A stretch of 64,000 bases of DNA from JAKFWI01 sp031398975. GTDB taxonomy: Bacteria; Pseudomonadota; Alphaproteobacteria; Caulobacterales; Aquidulcibacteraceae. The position numbers were made by a program, and so were the translations under genes. How positions within the stretch are numbered: position 1 is the first letter of the stretch; each line of letters opens with the position of its first letter. A model generated the notes under the pieces. The model was not told the DNA's origin. It saw only the letters and a program-made list of their open reading frames with translations, and ran no database searches. The stretch lies in NCBI GenBank assembly GCA_031398975.1, contig JANNOI010000049.1, forward strand, positions 1-64,000, written 5' to 3'. This document shows positions 28,989-37,765 of this stretch, in pieces.

Positions 28989-30224
28989 ATGGACGGCGGC
29001 GGCGGCGGCGCGCGGCGCCTTGTTCTGGTGTCGAACCGGCGGCTCGATGACGTCCGCAGCGGCAGCGGCGCGTATCTGCGCACCTTCCTGGAGGCCGCCC
29101 GCGCCGAGGGGTTCACGATCACGCTGCTGATGGCGCCGTCCACGGCGTTCGGCAGCCGGCCCTTTGCGCGCGTCGCGCCCGAGATTGCGGCCCTGGCCGC
29201 GCCCGTCTGGCCGTGGAGCGTCAAGGCGGGCGGGGGCTACGTCTCGGCGGCGCCGGAGGTGTGGGGACGGTTCGTGCGGCGTTTGGGGATCGAGGCCGCC
29301 CGCCGCCTGCGGCTGGATTTGGGCCCGCTCACCCGAACCGAAAGCCTCTTATCCCGCGTCCCGGCCGAGCGCGAGCTCAAGGCGCTGGCGGACGCGGTGC
29401 GCCGCCGGGAGCCGGCCTGCGTGGTGGTGGAATATTCCTCGCTCGGCCCGCTGCTTGCGCGCGTGCCGGAAACGCCCGGGCGGGGGGTGCTGATGCATGA
29501 TCTGTTCGCCAGTCGGGCCGCCTCCTTCCACGCCGCGGGCAAGCCGCTCGACCACGCTGACGTGACGCTGGAGGCGGAGGCCGGCCGGCTCCAGGGGGCC
29601 AATTTCATCCTTCACGCCTCGATGAACGAACAGGCCAGGTTAGCCCCGCTGCTGCCGCACGCCCGCCATGTCTGGATGCGCCCCACCACGCGCGCGCGCC
29701 GCGACGCGCTGCGCGAGCGCCCGCCGGCGGCGGTGTTCATGGGCGCCGACCATGCCGGCAACCGCGAAGCGCTGGAGCATCTCCTTACCGAGATCTGGCC
29801 CCGGGTGCGCCGCGCCGCACCCGAGGCGCGCCTGGAGATCGCCGGCGGGGTGGGGGAGCGGCTGAAACAGCGCCCCCCGGGGGTCACGACCTTGGGGCCT
29901 TTGGCGGATCTCACCCCGATCGCGGGACCCGACCGGATCGGCCTCGCCCCGATCCGGGTGTCTAGCGGGGTGGCCATAAAGCTCGCCGATTACATGGGTT
30001 TGGGCCTGCCGGTGATCGCCTATCCCGGCGGGCTCGACGGCTTCGCCGGCGCGCTCGACGCCGCCGCGGTCCGGGTCGAGACGGAAGAGGAATTCGCCGA
30101 GGCGCTGGTGCATCTGCTCACCTCGGAAAGCGCACGCCGGGCGCGCAGCGAGGCGGGCCTGCGCCTGGCGGAGACGCTGCTATCGGATTCCGGGATCGGC
30201 GCCGCGCTGGGGGCCTATCGTTGA
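28989..30224 (+). CDS. Glycosyltransferase family 4 (GT-B) protein
   Basis: 411 residues with two Rossmann-like halves. The N-terminal half opens LVLVSNRRLDDVRSGSGAYL, a typical donor/acceptor loop; the C-terminal half has AVFMGADHAGNREALEHLL (about 248-266), GLAPIRVSSGVAIKLADYMG (about 318-337) and GLPVIAYPGG, which match the nucleotide-sugar-binding region of GT4/GT1 enzymes. The donor sugar is not deducible. It heads a patch of envelope-glycan genes. Its 3' end overlaps the convergent acyltransferase gene by 45 bp. The ATG at 28989 follows an 88-bp gap from the leader of the divergent decarboxylase. Confidence 0.8.
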   Translation: MDGGGGGARRLVLVSNRRLDDVRSGSGAYLRTFLEAARAEGFTITLLMAPSTAFGSRPFARVAPEIAALAAPVWPWSVKAGGGYVSAAPEVWGRFVRRLGIEAARRLRLDLGPLTRTESLLSRVPAERELKALADAVRRREPACVVVEYSSLGPLLARVPETPGRGVLMHDLFASRAASFHAAGKPLDHADVTLEAEAGRLQGANFILHASMNEQARLAPLLPHARHVWMRPTTRARRDALRERPPAAVFMGADHAGNREALEHLLTEIWPRVRRAAPEARLEIAGGVGERLKQRPPGVTTLGPLADLTPIAGPDRIGLAPIRVSSGVAIKLADYMGLGLPVIAYPGGLDGFAGALDAAAVRVETEEEFAEALVHLLTSESARRARSEAGLRLAETLLSDSGIGAALGAYR

Positions 30225-31226
30225 TTGGCGGCGGCTGCGCCGCAGCGCCTTGGGGAGCGCGCGCAAGCCTGCCTGCATCGGCTTCTCCAGGGCGTAATAG
30301 ATCGCCACCCCCAACCAGATAGAGAGCGCGCCCGCGATCGCGGCGCGCAGGAGAATGTCGGTCCCGCCGAGCGCGCGGTGAACCACTTCCACGACCACGA
30401 CATGCACGAGATAGGTGGCGTAGGAACCGTCCCCCACCGCCTTTAGGAAGGGCGCGCGCGCGACCCCGCCCGCCGCCTCCAGGCAGAGCGCCCCCGCCAC
30501 GATCGCAAGCGCCGGCAGGCCCCAGCGGATCACCCGGGGGTAGGGGAGCGCAAGGCCCCAATGCTCCGCCGCCAGTACGCCGAACCCGGCCGCCAGCAAC
30601 AAAAGCCCGATCCAGCGCCCCCGCAAAAGTCCGCGCGACCACGCCCATCCAAGCCCCGCCCCGGCCGCAAATTCGAGGATCAGCGGATCGGTGTAGAAGG
30701 CCGCGATCGCGCCCAAAGGCCGCGCCAGCGCCCCGAACGCGGCCAGCGCCAGCATGGTCGCGCCGAGGGCGGGCAGCCTGAAGCCCTGAGGCAAGAACAG
30801 CAGCAGCGCGAACAGCGCGTAGAAAAACATCTCGTAATTCAGCGTCCAGCCCTGGAGGAGCAGCGGGGCGACGGCGCCGGCCGGGTTGACATGGGGAACG
30901 AAGAGAAGCGAAAGCGCGATATGAGCGGGCTCCGCGCTGGTCATCCAGAGATAGCCGGGGCGCAGCGTCACCAGCGCCGCCACCGCCAGCGTCACCAGCC
31001 AATAAAGCGGAACCACCCGCGCGATCCGCCGCCACAAGAACTGCCCGGGCGCCGCAGGACGGCCCTGCGTGAGCCCCCACATCACCATCCCGCTGATGAC
31101 AAAGAAAACGTCCACCCCCGCGGCGCCGACGGTGAACTTCTCCGGCTGGGATTCGAACGTGTGGAACAGTACGACGCCAAGCGCGGCTAGCCCACGGAGA
31201 TACTGGATGGACCAGATCTGCGTCAT
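30180..31226 (-). CDS. Acyltransferase family 3 membrane protein (OafA/YrhL-like)
   Basis: 348 residues with about ten transmembrane helices. The opening IQYLRGLAALGVVLFHTFES holds the RG and His of the acyltransferase-3 family, and FFVISGMVMW follows near residue 45. Such proteins O-acetylate or succinylate surface glycans. The ATG (31224-31226) overlaps the stop of the GT2 gene upstream (ATGA), so the two are translationally coupled. The long in-frame extension upstream is discarded because it lies inside the GT2 gene. The last 45 bp overlap the convergent GT4 gene. Confidence 0.88.
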   Translation of the reverse strand: MTQIWSIQYLRGLAALGVVLFHTFESQPEKFTVGAAGVDVFFVISGMVMWGLTQGRPAAPGQFLWRRIARVVPLYWLVTLAVAALVTLRPGYLWMTSAEPAHIALSLLFVPHVNPAGAVAPLLLQGWTLNYEMFFYALFALLLFLPQGFRLPALGATMLALAAFGALARPLGAIAAFYTDPLILEFAAGAGLGWAWSRGLLRGRWIGLLLLAAGFGVLAAEHWGLALPYPRVIRWGLPALAIVAGALCLEAAGGVARAPFLKAVGDGSYATYLVHVVVVEVVHRALGGTDILLRAAIAGALSIWLGVAIYYALEKPMQAGLRALPKALRRSRRQSTIGPQRGADPGIR

Positions 31227-32179
31227 CGGCGCACGCCGTTCGCCACACGCAGGCGCGCCTGGTCGAGCAGCTGGCCGGCGAGATAGGCGCTGACGGCGGG
31301 GTGGCGGGTAAAGCACGCCGCGGCTTCCCCGGGCGCCCGCGCCTTCACCGCCTCGATCAGGCGCCGCCACTGATACTTCTTGTCCGTGAAGCGCTGGTGG
31401 CGGCGCAGCGCGCGGCGCGCCTCGGGCGCAAGGTCCGGCGCGGCGGCGAGCGCGGCCACCGCGTCGCGCAGCGCCTTCAGGTCCCGCGTCGTATGGGCGC
31501 CGCTGAGGGAGTCCGGGCGGCGCACCGCCACATAGCCCTGCGCTGGAGTGAGAAGGAAGCGGGCCCCCGCCGCGAGCGCGCGCGCATAGAGGTGAAAATC
31601 CTCGCCCAGGCGCAGCGTCTCCTCATAGCGCAGGCCGTGGTCCTGCAGAAAAGCGTGGCGCATCAGCGGCTTGAGAAAGCCCAGTTCGCGGCGCGCGCCG
31701 CCGCCCGGCCGGGGTAGATTGGCCGCCACGAAGCGCTCGAGATCGAGCGTCACCGGCGCCGCGGGCCCCGTGAACCACATCGGCGTCCGCGGGCCGTCCT
31801 CGCCGCCTTCGGGAACCAGCAGCAGGTCGTCGGCGACGAAATCCTGGCCTACGGCATAGTTAAGCAGCCTGGCGAAGCGCCCGGGCTCCAGGAAATCGTC
31901 GGCGTCCAGCACCGTGACCCACCGCCCGCCGGCATGCGCGAGCGCCGCGTTGCGGGCGCCGGCGGGGCCCCGGTTCGTCTTTTCCTCGAGCACCAGCAGG
32001 CGGCCGGAGCCGTCATCGGCGGCGCGCGCGGCGGCGGCGGTATTCTCGGGGCAGGCGTCCACCGCCACGACCACCTGCCGGGTCTCGGGCTGGGCCAGCG
32101 CGGAGCGGACGGCCCGGCCCACCACCCCTTGCGCGCGATAGGCGGCGATGATCACCGCCACCGATGGCGATTGCGTCAT
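31223..32179 (-). CDS. Glycosyltransferase family 2 (GT-A)
   Basis: 318 residues. The GT2 core is clear: VAVIIAAYRAQGVVGRAVRS at the N-terminus, NRGPAGARNAALAHAGG near 67-83, DADDFLEPGRF near 90-100 (DxD metal site), and ETLRLGEDFHLYARAL near 190 (ED of the catalytic base motif). The ATG at 32177-32179 with GGAGGAC before it is preferred over a GTG three codons earlier. Coupled to the acyltransferase. It is a homologue of the next, divergent GT2, suggesting a duplicated pair that faces outward from a common promoter region of ~100 bp. Confidence 0.88.
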   Translation of the reverse strand: MTQSPSVAVIIAAYRAQGVVGRAVRSALAQPETRQVVVAVDACPENTAAAARAADDGSGRLLVLEEKTNRGPAGARNAALAHAGGRWVTVLDADDFLEPGRFARLLNYAVGQDFVADDLLLVPEGGEDGPRTPMWFTGPAAPVTLDLERFVAANLPRPGGGARRELGFLKPLMRHAFLQDHGLRYEETLRLGEDFHLYARALAAGARFLLTPAQGYVAVRRPDSLSGAHTTRDLKALRDAVAALAAAPDLAPEARRALRRHQRFTDKKYQWRRLIEAVKARAPGEAAACFTRHPAVSAYLAGQLLDQARLRVANGVRR

Positions 32180-32277
32180 GTCCTCCACCCCTCACGCGGC
32201 GGAGGCCGCGGCCCCGCGCCACCAGCGCAGGACACATCTGGCGCCCCTGGCGCGCCTCATGCAAGAAAAGGGCGAGG

Positions 32278-33219
32278 ATGGCAATTGTCTCCGTGATCGT
32301 CCCGGCGTGGCGCGCCGAAGGATTTATCGCCCGCGCGATCGCGAGCGCGCGGGCCCAGACCCTGTCCGATATCGAGATCATCGTGATCGACGACGCCTCC
32401 CCCGACGCCACCGCAGAGGCTGCGGTCCGCGCCGGGGACGGGGACCCGCGCGTGCAGGTGCTGCGCCTTGCCCGCAACGGCGGGGCGGGGGCGGCGCGCA
32501 ATGCAGGGTTCCGCGCCGCCAAGGGCGTGTGGCTCGCGGTGCTGGACGCCGATGATTCCATGGCTCCGAACCGGCTTGAAACGCTCGTCGCGGCCGGGGC
32601 CGGGGCCGACATCGTCGCCGACGACATGCGCATCACGGGCGATCCCGATACGGACGAGGAAGGCCCCGCCTTTCTAGGCCTCAAGGCCCCCGCGACGATG
32701 GATCTGGCCGGCTACGCGCTCACCAACCGCCTGTTCAAGGGCGAGCGGCAAAGCGGCTATCTGAAGCCGATGTTCCGCGCCGCCTTCCTGGGCGCCCACG
32801 CGCTGGAATACGACGAGAGCCTTCGCCTGGGGGAGGATTATGCGCTGGTCGCTTCGGCGCTGGCCGCGGGCGCGCGCTTTGCGCTGCATCCAGAGCCGCT
32901 TTACCGCTATCGGGTGCGGCCGGGATCGGTCTCGCGGGTGATGACGGGCGAGGACGTGGCGAGCCTGCTCGCGGCGGACGATCGTTTCCATGCGCGGTTC
33001 GGGCCTTCGCTGTCCCCGCGGGAGCGGGCCGCGCTCGCCCGCCGCCGGGCCAGCCTCGAGCGGGCGCAGGCGTTCCTCGTGATGGTGGAGGCGCTGAAGG
33101 CCCGCCGCCCGGTTGCGGCGGCCGCCGCCGCCTGGCGCAATCCCCAGGCTGCGCTCCATTTCACCATGCCCGCCCGCGCCCGGCTGCGGCGCGCTTTCGC
33201 CCGAGGAGCGCAGCGATGA
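32278..33219 (+). CDS. Glycosyltransferase family 2 (GT-A)
   Basis: 313 residues from the ATG at 32278 (MAIVSVIVPAWRAEGFIARA), with AGGGCGAGG before it. The motifs parallel its divergent neighbour: RNGGAGAARNAGFRAAKG, LDADDSMAPNRLE (DxD), SGYLKPMFRAAFL and ESLRLGEDYALVASAL (ED). The shared KPM(F/R)xAFL and RLGED blocks show the two enzymes are paralogues. The frame stays open to 32164, but that region overlaps the divergent gene. The stop overlaps the ATG of the O-antigen ligase-like gene (ATGA). Confidence 0.88.
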   Translation: MAIVSVIVPAWRAEGFIARAIASARAQTLSDIEIIVIDDASPDATAEAAVRAGDGDPRVQVLRLARNGGAGAARNAGFRAAKGVWLAVLDADDSMAPNRLETLVAAGAGADIVADDMRITGDPDTDEEGPAFLGLKAPATMDLAGYALTNRLFKGERQSGYLKPMFRAAFLGAHALEYDESLRLGEDYALVASALAAGARFALHPEPLYRYRVRPGSVSRVMTGEDVASLLAADDRFHARFGPSLSPRERAALARRRASLERAQAFLVMVEALKARRPVAAAAAAWRNPQAALHFTMPARARLRRAFARGAQR

Positions 33220-34565
33220 CCCCCCTAGCCGGGGCGTTCGCGCCGTCCGCGTCAGGCGTCCCGCCTTCGGCGCAAGAGCCCGCGCCCCAGCGCCCGCGCG
33301 CGCTGTGGACGCCGTGGACGCACCCCCCCTCCGAAGTCTTCCTCCTGATGGTCTGGTTCTGGACGACGACGGTGCGGTTCGTCGGCGACGACCTGATCCT
33401 CTACGCGCTCACCGGCTATTTCATGGCCGGCGTCTATATCCACCGCATGCAGGTGAAGGAGACGCTCAAATTCGGCTGGGTGCTGCTCTTGTATCCCGCC
33501 TGGGTGCTCTTGTCGTTGATCTGGTCGGAATCGCCGCCGAACACGCTGAAGCTGGGTCTGCAGCTCGTCTTGTCCGTCCTGATCTGCCTTTACGTGGCGA
33601 CGCGGATTTCACGCCGCGGCGTAATCGTCGCGATGTTTTTGGCGTTGTGCTGGTTCGTGTTCCGCACCGCGCCCGATCTGGCCAGCGGCGGGATACCGGG
33701 CATGTCGGTGTTCGGGGACAAGAACCTGATGGCGGTGCGCATGTGCATCGCCACCTTCGCCGCGGTGACGATCGCCTTCGACCAGGGCTTCCGGCCATGG
33801 CTTCGCATGGCGGCCGTCCCGATCGCGCTCGTGGCGGTGCTGCTTTTGTCGAAGACGATGTCCGCCACCTCCACGCTCACCGGGGTGCTGGGGGTGGGGC
33901 TGATCGGGGCGTTCGCGCTGGTGTGGCGGCCCGCCCGGGGACGGCGGGCGCTGATCGTGGCGGTGATGTGCCTGGCGGCGTCCACCGGCGCGTTCGTGAT
34001 GGCCTCCAATCCGAACACCGACGTCGTGGCCCAGGTGCTCGACGCGGTCGGCAAGGATCGCACCCTGACCGGGCGGACCGACCTCTGGGCGCATGCGATC
34101 AAGATGATCGAGCAGAAGCCGCTCCTGGGCGTGGGCGCGGCGGCCTATTGGATCCCCGAGCGGATGGACGCGCAGGCCCTGCTGGACACCTTCTACAAGC
34201 CGCGCGCCACGGTGTTTTCCTTCCACAATTCCTATCTCGAGGTCGCCGTGGGGGCGGGCCTCATCGGGCTGGGGCTGGCTATGGCGGGCTGGCTCTGGAC
34301 GCTGTGGACGATGATGCGGCAATTCTTCGTGGAATCGGCGGTGCCGGTGGCCTTCTTCGCCGCCATGGCCGCGGTGGCGCTGACGCGGTCGTTCGTGGAG
34401 ATCGATCTGTGGCGCCCGTTCGAGCTTGTGCAGATGGCGGTCTGGATCGGCGCGCTTTTGGCGGCGCGCGATCTGCAGGCCCGCGCGGCGGCGCGCCGCG
34501 CTTCGCAGCACAAATTTATTGAATCGGCTCAATTGTCCGGATCGGCAGCGCGCCCAGCCGCATGA
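33216..34565 (+). CDS. O-antigen ligase / Wzy-type polymerase family membrane protein
   Basis: 449 residues with about ten transmembrane helices. The large periplasmic loop near 280-345 holds LTGRTDLWAHAIKMI, PLLGVGAAAYW and FSFHNSYLEVAVGAG; the His in the last motif and the Arg in the first are features of the O-antigen ligase (WaaL) / polymerase superfamily. Such proteins join lipid-linked glycan units. Which reaction, ligation or polymerisation, cannot be decided from sequence. Coupled to the GT2 gene. The last 50 bp overlap the convergent DUF2125 gene. Confidence 0.85.
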   Translation: MTPLAGAFAPSASGVPPSAQEPAPQRPRALWTPWTHPPSEVFLLMVWFWTTTVRFVGDDLILYALTGYFMAGVYIHRMQVKETLKFGWVLLLYPAWVLLSLIWSESPPNTLKLGLQLVLSVLICLYVATRISRRGVIVAMFLALCWFVFRTAPDLASGGIPGMSVFGDKNLMAVRMCIATFAAVTIAFDQGFRPWLRMAAVPIALVAVLLLSKTMSATSTLTGVLGVGLIGAFALVWRPARGRRALIVAVMCLAASTGAFVMASNPNTDVVAQVLDAVGKDRTLTGRTDLWAHAIKMIEQKPLLGVGAAAYWIPERMDAQALLDTFYKPRATVFSFHNSYLEVAVGAGLIGLGLAMAGWLWTLWTMMRQFFVESAVPVAFFAAMAAVALTRSFVEIDLWRPFELVQMAVWIGALLAARDLQARAAARRASQHKFIESAQLSGSAARPAA

Positions 34566-35526
34566 CGCCGTCCTGGACCGCGAGCGGCAGCTCTATCGGC
34601 GCGCCGGCCGCGGCCGCAGCCTCCGCCGATCGTTCCATCGCGCGCGCCATCGCGGGGGGCAGGGCGGGGGAGCGGGCGATGGCCGCCAGAGCGGTCGCGG
34701 GCTCGCGCAGCTTCATGTCGAGCCGCCCGGCCGCCCGTTCCGTCTGATCGAGGGTGAAACGGCCGCTGGCGGTGAGATCGGCCGGTCCCCAGAGCAGCGC
34801 CAGCCCCTCCACCCGCACCGCCCCGCCCGCGGTGCGCCAGGCCTGGAGGTTGCGCGTCTGCGTGCGCGCGAGCGTGGCCGCATGCTCGATCACCACCCGC
34901 GCCTTGATCGATCCCACCGTCGCCCCGAACGCTTCAAACCCCGAAGGCGATCGCGCGAGCGCCCAATCGTCGATGTCGAGCGCGATCTGGGCGTTGTCGC
35001 CCGTGCGGGCGTCGGGGCGCAGATGCACGAGCAGCCGCTCGATCGTGGAGGCGCCCCCGCCCTCCCGCCGCACCGCGATCGCCTGCGCCTGCATCGACAC
35101 CCGCTCCAGCGCGCCGTCCCTGAACCGCGCGCTCGCGACCGCCGTGCGCGGGGCCAGGGTGCGAACCGCGGTCCCGTTGCGCCAGGTCACTGCGCCTTCG
35201 GGCTCGAACAGCAGCAGGGAGAGGTCGCTCGGGTTCAGGTGGACGCGCAGGGCCGGGGCCGAAAGCGCCCAGCCGCGCGAGGGCGATTGGTAGGCGGGCT
35301 CCGCGAAGGTGAGCGTGAGGCGCAAGGGAAAGCCGGAGGCGCGCACCCGGGCGTAGCCGGCTTCCGCCCCCGTCTGGCGCTGGGCGGCGACCCAGGCGTC
35401 CGCCGCGGCTACCGCGCGCACGCGCAGAAAGTGCCAATAGGCGAACCAGGCGAGCGCCAGCAGCGCCGAAAGCCCCCAAAGCGCCCAGAGCCAGCGCGCG
35501 CGGACGCCCGTCTTCGGGGGGCTCAC
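34516..35526 (-). CDS. DUF2125 domain-containing membrane-anchored protein
   Basis: 336 residues: a single N-terminal membrane anchor (WLWALWGLSALLALAWFAYW, residues ~12-31) and a beta-rich periplasmic body of the DUF2125 type (RVRASGFPLRLTLTFAEPAY near 61-80 is characteristic). Such repeated beta segments resemble AsmA-like lipid-transport proteins, but that link is only suggestive. It overlaps the PlsC-like gene start-to-stop by 4 bp, so it belongs to the YdcF-PlsC-DUF2125 run. Function unknown. Confidence 0.8.
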   Translation of the reverse strand: MSPPKTGVRARWLWALWGLSALLALAWFAYWHFLRVRAVAAADAWVAAQRQTGAEAGYARVRASGFPLRLTLTFAEPAYQSPSRGWALSAPALRVHLNPSDLSLLLFEPEGAVTWRNGTAVRTLAPRTAVASARFRDGALERVSMQAQAIAVRREGGGASTIERLLVHLRPDARTGDNAQIALDIDDWALARSPSGFEAFGATVGSIKARVVIEHAATLARTQTRNLQAWRTAGGAVRVEGLALLWGPADLTASGRFTLDQTERAAGRLDMKLREPATALAAIARSPALPPAMARAMERSAEAAAAAGAPIELPLAVQDGVMRLGALPIRTIEPIQ

Positions 35527-36236
35527 GCCGTTTCCCGCAGCAGCCGGTCGGTGTGGGTTTCCACGATGGTCTCGAGCTCACGCATGAAGTCGTTGCGCGA
35601 GAGGCCCGGTGCGAGAGGCGGCAAAAATTCCATCACGGCCACCCCGGGTCTGATGTCGAAGCCCGAGGCCGGCCAGAAGCGCCCGGTGTTCAGCGCCACC
35701 GGCGTGCAGGGAAGGTTCAAATCCTTGTAGAGAGCCGCCACGCCCGGCTTGTAATCCGGCGCCGCGCCCGGGGCCTGGCGGGTTCCCTCCGGGAAGATCA
35801 GCAATTCGCGGCCTTCCCCGGTCACCTGGCGGGCGGCGCGCACCATCGCTTTCAACGCCGCCGCCTGCGCCTCCCGGTGCACCACGATCATGCCGGAACG
35901 GTACGCGTACCAGCCATAGATCGGGACTTTCAGCAATTCTTGTTTCAGCACGAGGGAGGGATCGCGCATCACCAGGAACGGGATGATGGTGTCCAGCATG
36001 GATTGATGCTTGGCGGCGAGCAGGCAGGGCCCGGGCAGGATGTGCTCGCGCCCGCGCACCTCCACCGTCAGCCCGCAAATCACCCGCAGCCCCGCGATCG
36101 CGCCCGCCCCCCAGGTCCGCACCACCCAAGTCGCCACCGCGCGGGAGAATACCGCGCCGGGCGCGCCCGCCACCCCGACCAAAGCCCCCCAGACGAAAAT
36201 CCAGACCATGTACACGAACGCCCGAACGCGTCTCAT
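35523..36236 (-). CDS. 1-acyl-sn-glycerol-3-phosphate acyltransferase (PlsC family)
   Basis: 237 residues with an N-terminal membrane helix. AAKHQSMLDTII near 74 is the catalytic HX4D motif, FPEGTRQAPG near 147 binds the phosphate, and TPVALNTGRFWP near 177 is the fourth block. It transfers an acyl chain to lysophosphatidic acid in phospholipid synthesis, or to a related acceptor. Sits between YdcF-like and DUF2125 genes; this trio next to ftsEX recurs in alphaproteobacteria. The ATG at 36236 is the first reasonable start. Confidence 0.92.
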   Translation of the reverse strand: MRRVRAFVYMVWIFVWGALVGVAGAPGAVFSRAVATWVVRTWGAGAIAGLRVICGLTVEVRGREHILPGPCLLAAKHQSMLDTIIPFLVMRDPSLVLKQELLKVPIYGWYAYRSGMIVVHREAQAAALKAMVRAARQVTGEGRELLIFPEGTRQAPGAAPDYKPGVAALYKDLNLPCTPVALNTGRFWPASGFDIRPGVAVMEFLPPLAPGLSRNDFMRELETIVETHTDRLLRETA

Positions 36237-36258
36237 GGCGCAGCTCTCCCGGGATTTC

Positions 36259-36882
36259 TCATGCGCCCGCCTGGTTGGCTCGGTCGCCCTCGAGGGTCAG
36301 CAGGATCTCGCGCACCCGGATCAGCAGGTATTTCACGTACTCGCCGGCGAGGCGGCCCGCCGCGCGGGGGTCGTGGCGCCAGCGGCGCTCGGCGCTGAGC
36401 CGGGTGGAGACGGGGTAGGGCGCGAGCGTGACGTCCGGCATGGCCAGTTTAAGCTCCAGAAGGGATCGGGGCATGTGGTAATCGTCGGTGACCACGATTA
36501 GCACGTCGAAGCCGTTACGCTTGGCCCAGGCGGCGGTCTCGGCGGCGTTGCCCAGCGTGTCCTCCGCGCGCCGGCCCAGATCCACGCAGCACGCGAACAG
36601 CGCCCCCCCGCCCCGCAGCAGCCGCTCGAGCTCAAGGTCGGTGACGCGCGGGTTCACCCCGGAAATCAGCAGCCGCCGGCCATGGCCCGCCGCTAGCAGG
36701 TCCATCCCCGTATTCAGCCGATCGAGGGAGCCCCCGGTCAGCGCCACCACCGCATCGGCCTCGGGCAGGGGCTTGGGCGGGGCGGGCGCGCGCACGGTGT
36801 TGGCGAAGCCCCAAAAGCCCAGCAGGAACGCCAAAGCCGCGGCCGTACCCGCGCCCAGAAGGATGCCTCGCAGCCAACTCAA
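36259..36882 (-). CDS. YdcF/SanA/ElyC family protein (DUF218)
   Basis: 207 residues from a TTG at 36880-36882, which has GAGGA 7 bases upstream; an ATG at 36916-36918 would add 12 residues and overlap ftsX by 26 bp. One N-terminal membrane helix is followed by the DUF218 domain: ADAVVALTGGSLDRLNTGMD near 41-60, LLISGVNP, EDTLGNAAETAAWAKRNG near 106 and VVTDDYHMPRSLLEL near 130. Family members such as ElyC influence envelope polysaccharide or peptidoglycan carrier use. Sits after ftsX, before plsC-like. Confidence 0.87.
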   Translation of the reverse strand: MSWLRGILLGAGTAAALAFLLGFWGFANTVRAPAPPKPLPEADAVVALTGGSLDRLNTGMDLLAAGHGRRLLISGVNPRVTDLELERLLRGGGALFACCVDLGRRAEDTLGNAAETAAWAKRNGFDVLIVVTDDYHMPRSLLELKLAMPDVTLAPYPVSTRLSAERRWRHDPRAAGRLAGEYVKYLLIRVREILLTLEGDRANQAGA

Positions 36883-36892
36883 GACGCAGTCC

Positions 36893-37765
36893 TCACCCGA
36901 TTTTCGCCGCGCGCGCATAAAGGCGCAGCGCCGCGGCGCGCGCGCCGGCGCCGGCCAGGAGGCCCGCCAGCAGCGGCGTCGCCGCCAGCGGCAGGAGATC
37001 GCCGGGGGTCAGCACGAAGCGCCAATCCGGCAGCGGCAGCCGCGGCAGCGCCTGCGCGGTGAGCCACGCCGCAAAAAGGCCCGCGACCACCGCCCCGATC
37101 ACCCCCGCCGCGAACCCCTCGAGCGCCGAGCGCGCGGCGAACGGGGCGGCCGCCCGCCAGCGCGGCGCGCCCATATCGGCCAGCGGGGCCAGCAGGGTCC
37201 GGTCCGCGAACACCCGCGCCCGCCCGGCGAGGCCCGCCGTCAGTAGCGCCGAACCCGTCAGGAACGCGGCGGCCGTCAGGGCGATCGCGCGGTAGCGCGC
37301 CGCAGCCTCGGCGGCTTCATCGGCCCAGGGGCCGGGGGCGTAGATCTCGGTCTCATAGCCATTGGCGGCCAGCGCGCGCTGGAGGGCGCGGGCATAGGCT
37401 GGGTTGGCGCGCGCGCGGTCGATCTCGAGCTCCACGAGCCGCAGCGTCGGCAGTTTTTCGAGCGCGAGGTCCGGGCCCGCCCAATTCTCCAACAGCGCCT
37501 TGGCGCGCGCCGGGCTCACCGCGCGGGCCGCGCGCACGCCGCGCGTGGCCGCGAGCGCTGCGGCCACTTCGGAGGCGGCCTCGGGGGTATCGGGCGCGAC
37601 CACCCGCACCGTCAGCGCGCCCTGCACGCTTGAGCCCCACGCCTGCGCCGCGCGCGCCGCGACGCCGGCCGCGATCGCCGCGCAGGTCGCGAGGAAGCAG
37701 GCGATGGCCAGAATGCAGAACAAGGCCGCGCCGTCCCGGCGGGGCGCCAGCGACGCCGGCGTCAC
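36893..37765 (-). CDS. ftsX: Cell division protein FtsX-like permease
   Basis: 290 residues. One transmembrane helix near residues 13-38, an extracytoplasmic domain with the usual FtsX pattern (GALTVRVVAPDT, ARAVSPARAKALLENW), then three more helices with a large C-terminal part. FtsX with FtsE controls peptidoglycan hydrolases at the septum. It overlaps ftsE by 4 bp (ATGA). The sequence is shorter and more divergent than enteric FtsX, as is normal in alphaproteobacteria; orthology rests largely on the ftsE pairing. Confidence 0.85.
   Translation of the reverse strand: MTPASLAPRRDGAALFCILAIACFLATCAAIAAGVAARAAQAWGSSVQGALTVRVVAPDTPEAASEVAAALAATRGVRAARAVSPARAKALLENWAGPDLALEKLPTLRLVELEIDRARANPAYARALQRALAANGYETEIYAPGPWADEAAEAAARYRAIALTAAAFLTGSALLTAGLAGRARVFADRTLLAPLADMGAPRWRAAAPFAARSALEGFAAGVIGAVVAGLFAAWLTAQALPRLPLPDWRFVLTPGDLLPLAATPLLAGLLAGAGARAAALRLYARAAKIG

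Noticed and set aside
30118..31248. 376-residue minus-strand frame over the acyltransferase
   Set aside because: Frame-shifted reading of the acyltransferase, which has the correct helices and motifs in its own frame.
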